A program made the position numbers and the translations under genes. A stretch of DNA of 25,134 nucleotides from a virus: the IMG/VR virus record IMGVR_UViG_3300003409_000275, positions 1-25,134 of that record; one strand, written 5' to 3'. The notes under the pieces were generated by a model. It was not told the DNA's origin. It searched no databases and saw only the letters and a list, made by a program, of their open reading frames with translations. Within the stretch, counting starts at the first letter, position 1; the number at the start of each line of letters is the position of its first letter. This document shows positions 22,037 to 25,134 of the stretch, in pieces.

Positions 22037-22457
22037 ATTTCATTATGCTCACATGCGCACCGCATTTGAATATGCTAAACTGAGTACTGCAGTTCGCAGA
22101 CTAGTTGGTTGTATTATCGTTAAAGATAATCGGATCATTTCAATTGGGTATAATGGTATGCCTTCTGGTTGGACAAACACTTGTGAGATTACGGTTGATG
22201 GTGTACTCAAAACAAAACCTGAAGTGCTACATGCAGAAACTAATGCAATTGCTAAACTCGCAAGATCACCTGAGAGTGGTGAGGGAGCATCTCTGTTCGT
22301 TACCGATTCACCTTGTCTAGATTGTGCGAAACTAATCTATCAGGCAGGAATCACAGAATTATACTATTCTCGTGAATATCATTGCCTTAAAGGGGTTGAC
22401 TTTCTCCGTGAAGCAGGTATAATAGTGTCCAATATACCTGAAACTGACCTAAAGTAG
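22029..22457 (+). CDS. dCMP deaminase family protein
   Basis: A zinc-dependent cytidine/deoxycytidylate deaminase, probably converting dCMP to dUMP for thymidylate synthesis. In 142 residues it shows H68-A-E70 (zinc ligand and proton shuttle) and PCLDC with C96 and C99 (zinc ligands), plus ISIGYNGMPSGW (37-48), typical of the dCMP deaminase group. The TTG start at 22029 is supported by GAGG (22018-22021) with 7-base spacing and by homologs that have residues before the first internal Met (M9). It is shorter than T4 Cd (193 aa), lacking the insertion. Its last third contains a sigma70-like promoter for the next gene. Confidence 0.92.
   Translation: MTKFHYAHMRTAFEYAKLSTAVRRLVGCIIVKDNRIISIGYNGMPSGWTNTCEITVDGVLKTKPEVLHAETNAIAKLARSPESGEGASLFVTDSPCLDCAKLIYQAGITELYYSREYHCLKGVDFLREAGIIVSNIPETDLK
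22396..22423 (+). promoter_or_regulatory. sigma70-type promoter upstream of the DNA methyltransferase
   Basis: TTGACT (5 of 6; 22396-22401), a 16-base spacer and a perfect TATAAT (22418-22423), inside the end of the deaminase gene. Predicted start near 22430 leaves about 36 bases before the methyltransferase ATG. Confidence 0.65.
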
Positions 22458-22465
22458 ATCATATA

Positions 22466-24052
22466 ATGTCCAATAATTTTTATGAGCGAAATGACTACGT
22501 TCTAAACCACGATATCAATAAGTACTTTGAAGAAGTGCTATGGATGACTGACGATGAGTTTGAGCAGTGGGTTCGTGACTTTCGCAGAGTGATTGCAGAG
22601 GTATGGGATACACATGGTAACCCCCCTCGCGTTGGATGGATGGAAGATGAGATTGTAGAACAGTTCAATAAACTATCTGCGTTTCCATCACATAAACTTC
22701 TGTTCACAGATGAATATACTGGTGAAGAGAATATCATTCGTCCTACTTCCAATCTTGGTAATGCCGCTAACCAGTGGTTCCCTACCATGATGAAAACCAA
22801 GATCGTGTACAATAAGATCGAATCAGCAGTATCCATCTACGATCATTTTGTTCGTGAAGATTTGTTCGATAAGGTTCACTTGTATGCGAAGCGACACTTC
22901 AAACGTGACTCATTCTACAATCACGGTTTACCAGTTCGCGTAAACAATAAAGTAGAAGTGAACGGTCAAGTACATTTAACTACAACTGGAACTGAGTTCA
23001 TCAAGTGGTTTGAGAATAATATTCGTGACTATGATACTCATGACTACTGGTTGAAACCAGATAAAGACGTAGACTACTCTGGATACCGCACAGATATTCA
23101 AGAAGAGAAGGTGGATTGGATTCGTTTGTCTCGCGAAGAGATTGCTGACCTAAATATACCAGATAAATGTAAAGTGAACATGGTGGATGATTACGATATC
23201 TACCAAGTCATACTGTTTAAGAAGAAGCAGAAAGTTTTCCCTGCAGGGTTCAAAGCGTTTCGTGTTTCATGGTGTCAGTATGCGGTGAACTTTCCACCAC
23301 TTGTAGCGAAATTTTTATATGAAAGATACACAAACCACATTAAAGACCAAGATCGAATCAACATTTTCGATCCTTCTAGCGGTTGGGGTGGTAGGATTCT
23401 CGGTGCTATGTCTGTTCGCGATGATCGGAACATTCATTATATTGGGACTGATCCTAACACCGATCATAATTGTCTCGATTCTGATGGACACAGAACTACG
23501 AAATATGAAGAGTTGGCGAAGTTCTTTAACACAAAAACATACAGAGCATATGGGTTAGAACCCCACACTAATACTTACGATGTATATCAACTAGGTTCAG
23601 AAGTTATTGGAGATGACCCCGAATTCAAGAAGAAATATGAGAAAGACCTTGACCTCGTGTTCACCTCGCCTCCTTATTTTGCGAAAGAGGCGTACTCGGA
23701 AGATGAAACCCAAAGTTACAAAAAGTTCGGAGAGTACATGGTTTGGGTGGAGGGATTCCTAAGACCAACCCTTGAGACTGCAGTTAAGAATTTAAAGAGT
23801 GACAGATATCTTCTATGGAACATTGCTGATGCGAAGTTCGGTAGTGATATGCTACCACTAGAGGAAGACAGTCGTAAGATTTTAGAAGAATTGGGTATGG
23901 AGTATGTCGAGACAATGAAACTCGCTCTCGCTCAGATGCCTGGCGGTAATCGAATCGACAAAGAGACAGGATTACCAAACGTTAAGAACTTCTGCAAGGT
24001 TAATAACTTGTGGTTGAAGTACGAACCAATATTTGTTTACAGGAAACCATAA
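22466..24052 (+). CDS. DNA methyltransferase (amino-methyltransferase type)
   Basis: A 528-residue protein with a C-terminal SAM-dependent DNA methylase domain. The SAM-binding motif DPSSGWGGRILGA (302-314) comes first, with GTDPN (327-331), and the catalytic motif TSPPYF (400-405) follows about 100 residues later. SPPY is typical of N4-cytosine or N6-adenine enzymes. The roughly 290 residues before motif I are unusual and could contain target recognition or a separate function. No restriction partner is present, so protection from host nucleases or regulation is more likely than a restriction-modification system. The ATG follows the deaminase stop by 8 bases; a promoter lies in the upstream gene. 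Confidence 0.85.
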   Translation: MSNNFYERNDYVLNHDINKYFEEVLWMTDDEFEQWVRDFRRVIAEVWDTHGNPPRVGWMEDEIVEQFNKLSAFPSHKLLFTDEYTGEENIIRPTSNLGNAANQWFPTMMKTKIVYNKIESAVSIYDHFVREDLFDKVHLYAKRHFKRDSFYNHGLPVRVNNKVEVNGQVHLTTTGTEFIKWFENNIRDYDTHDYWLKPDKDVDYSGYRTDIQEEKVDWIRLSREEIADLNIPDKCKVNMVDDYDIYQVILFKKKQKVFPAGFKAFRVSWCQYAVNFPPLVAKFLYERYTNHIKDQDRINIFDPSSGWGGRILGAMSVRDDRNIHYIGTDPNTDHNCLDSDGHRTTKYEELAKFFNTKTYRAYGLEPHTNTYDVYQLGSEVIGDDPEFKKKYEKDLDLVFTSPPYFAKEAYSEDETQSYKKFGEYMVWVEGFLRPTLETAVKNLKSDRYLLWNIADAKFGSDMLPLEEDSRKILEELGMEYVETMKLALAQMPGGNRIDKETGLPNVKNFCKVNNLWLKYEPIFVYRKP

Positions 24053-24753
24053 TGGATAGGTTTGCAGAATTTAAACGAAACGATCATATCAAGTTTGGAA
24101 ACTACGGACTTGCTATCGATGACTTTTGGAAAAATAGTTCATTCGATTTAACTGATCCTCAGAGGTTCGGTTATCAAACTTATCGACACTCTCTGCTACC
24201 ATATTCAGGAAGAACTGATGCATCAACTAGTAATGGATTGAAACTTGCTGATGTGAATTGCGGGAAGGGTTGGGGATTGAAATATCTTCAAGAAGAGTTT
24301 TTCTTCTCTGAAATTCATGGGTATCAACCAGACGTAGAATTGCACTCTCTCGCTACACAGAACGCCCCTGAAGCGATTATCTTTAATTCTAGTATAACTC
24401 AGTCGAACCTAAATGATCATTATGATATTGTCATCTCAGTCAACTCTATTATGAACGAAACGTATCCAGTTGAAATGTTCAAAGAGATTTATAAAAGATT
24501 AAAGAGTGGCGGTCTTTTCATCATGGTAGATAAGGTAAAGAAATCTCATGACGATGAGTATCGTGATTGGATTCGGAACATGACAAATGTTATTGGATTT
24601 AAACATGAGACTAATGAGAATGTGACCACACTGTCTAAAAATGCTTCAAACATTGTTGCTTCTGATTATCGTTGTAATAATCTTTTCGGTGATGTTTCTT
24701 GGGAACTTGGCAGAGGAAACACTACAATTTATAGGGATTATTTTCGTAAATGA
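24052..24753 (+). CDS. class I SAM-dependent methyltransferase
   Basis: I use the ATG at 24052 (233 aa), which overlaps the previous stop by one base (TAATG). An in-frame GTG at 24010 would lie deep in the DNA methyltransferase gene. Motif I is LADVNCGKGWG (65-75), followed by YQPDVELHSL, the acidic YDIVISVNSIMNE block and LKSGGLFIMVD, the usual post-motif III strand. There is no PPY motif, so it is probably not a DNA amino-methylase; small-molecule, protein or glycan methylation is possible. The motif I glycines are slightly unusual (DVNCGKG rather than DxGxGxG). Its stop overlaps the next start by 3 bases (ATGA). Confidence 0.8.
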   Translation: MDRFAEFKRNDHIKFGNYGLAIDDFWKNSSFDLTDPQRFGYQTYRHSLLPYSGRTDASTSNGLKLADVNCGKGWGLKYLQEEFFFSEIHGYQPDVELHSLATQNAPEAIIFNSSITQSNLNDHYDIVISVNSIMNETYPVEMFKEIYKRLKSGGLFIMVDKVKKSHDDEYRDWIRNMTNVIGFKHETNENVTTLSKNASNIVASDYRCNNLFGDVSWELGRGNTTIYRDYFRK

Positions 24754-25134
24754 GACAAATGATTTTTGATTCGACAATACCAGTGATGACTAGTATTGCA
24801 ACTACAGTATTACCTAGATATGAACTACACGCACAGTTAATGCGCGATGCTTTCAATTATTGTTCAGAACATGGATACATGAACGATGCTCATTCAAATG
24901 TACAATCGGTGCATACCCCATATAGAACTCACAAATTTTATCCACAATTAGAAGAGTTCAATAAGTTAGTAAAAAGATCACTTGAGCAATACTTCACTGA
25001 TGTTCTAGGATTCCCACATCCAGTTCCAATGAGTTGTGAAGAATCTTGGATTATTTCATATGAATCTAGTGAAATGACCAAAAAGCACAATCACTACCCT
25101 AATATGATGTCTGCAACTTACTATTTTGATGTTG
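24750..25134 (+). CDS. 2OG-Fe(II) oxygenase-like protein (3' end beyond window)
   Basis: The first 128 codons of a gene cut by the window edge, starting at ATG 24750 within the previous stop (ATGA). The segment ESWIISYESSEMTKKHNHYP (98-117) followed by MMSATYYFDV resembles the putative 2OG-Fe(II) oxygenase family with 'W-x-N-x-Y...H-x-H-P...SG-x-YY'. H113 and H115 sit at the expected iron-binding position. The rest of the active site (distal His, Arg) would lie beyond the window, so the call is provisional. Confidence 0.65.
   Translation, partial: MRQMIFDSTIPVMTSIATTVLPRYELHAQLMRDAFNYCSEHGYMNDAHSNVQSVHTPYRTHKFYPQLEEFNKLVKRSLEQYFTDVLGFPHPVPMSCEESWIISYESSEMTKKHNHYPNMMSATYYFDV

Noticed and set aside
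22466-24753. The two adjacent methyltransferases as a restriction-modification or defence system
   Set aside because: No nuclease or specificity subunit is seen between or beside them in the window.
1-25134. tRNA genes, CRISPR arrays, insertion sequences, attachment sites
   Set aside because: Intergenic space is under 200 bp everywhere and no cloverleaf, spaced repeat array, transposase or integrase was recognised by reading. A tRNA scan would be the decisive check for tRNAs.

Overview
The window is a piece of a T4-like contractile-tailed phage genome (Straboviridae/Kyanoviridae-type 'T4 superfamily'), most probably marine. It is moderately AT-rich, every recognised gene lies on the + strand, and start and stop codons overlap almost everywhere. 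The gene order (gp17-18-19-20-67-68-21-22-23, a 47-aa ORF, gp3-like, uvsY, uvsW, gp55, gp47, gp46) is the order familiar from marine T4-like phages such as the cyanophages. The host cannot be read from this window: no photosynthesis genes, tRNAs or integration genes are seen.

Region 1 (12-10161) is the virion assembly block: a small protein at the gp16 position, large terminase gp17, tail sheath gp18, tail tube gp19, portal gp20, prohead core proteins gp67 and a gp68-like protein, a 117-aa protein of unknown function, prohead protease gp21, acidic scaffold gp22 and major capsid gp23. Gene 23 is followed by a clear intrinsic terminator. Most transcription units here are preceded by the T4 late-promoter octamer TATAAATA, found perfectly at 1918, 6654, 7682, 8813 and 10166, with weaker forms before gp19 and gp20.

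Region 2 (10166-13401) holds a 47-aa basic protein, a gp3-like tail protein, the recombination mediator UvsY, a complete rubredoxin, the UvsW helicase and an Sm-like small protein. Region 3 (13402-18416) starts with a 188-bp intergenic stretch carrying a near-consensus sigma70 promoter. It continues with the late sigma factor gp55, a flavin-dependent halogenase, and the gp47/gp46 (Mre11/Rad50-type) nuclease pair. The halogenase is inserted seamlessly between core genes.

Region 4 (18420-25134) is an accessory block: a two-part protein with a C-terminal AspH-like 2-oxoglutarate (2OG) oxygenase domain, a PLP fold-type-II enzyme, two further 2OG-Fe(II) oxygenases flanking an unrecognised protein, a dCMP deaminase, a DNA methyltransferase, a SAM methyltransferase, and a fourth 2OG oxygenase-like gene cut by the window edge. 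Two further strong sigma70-like promoters lie inside coding sequence here. Core structural genes thus appear to be late, gp55-driven genes, while the 13.5-22.4 kb block carries host-type promoters.

The largest gene-free stretch is 188 bp (13402-13589); no gap exceeds 300 bp. The most unusual content is the set of redox and tailoring enzymes (halogenase, rubredoxin, four 2OG-oxygenase-like proteins, PLP enzyme) embedded in or beside replication and recombination genes. Their substrates cannot be determined from sequence.
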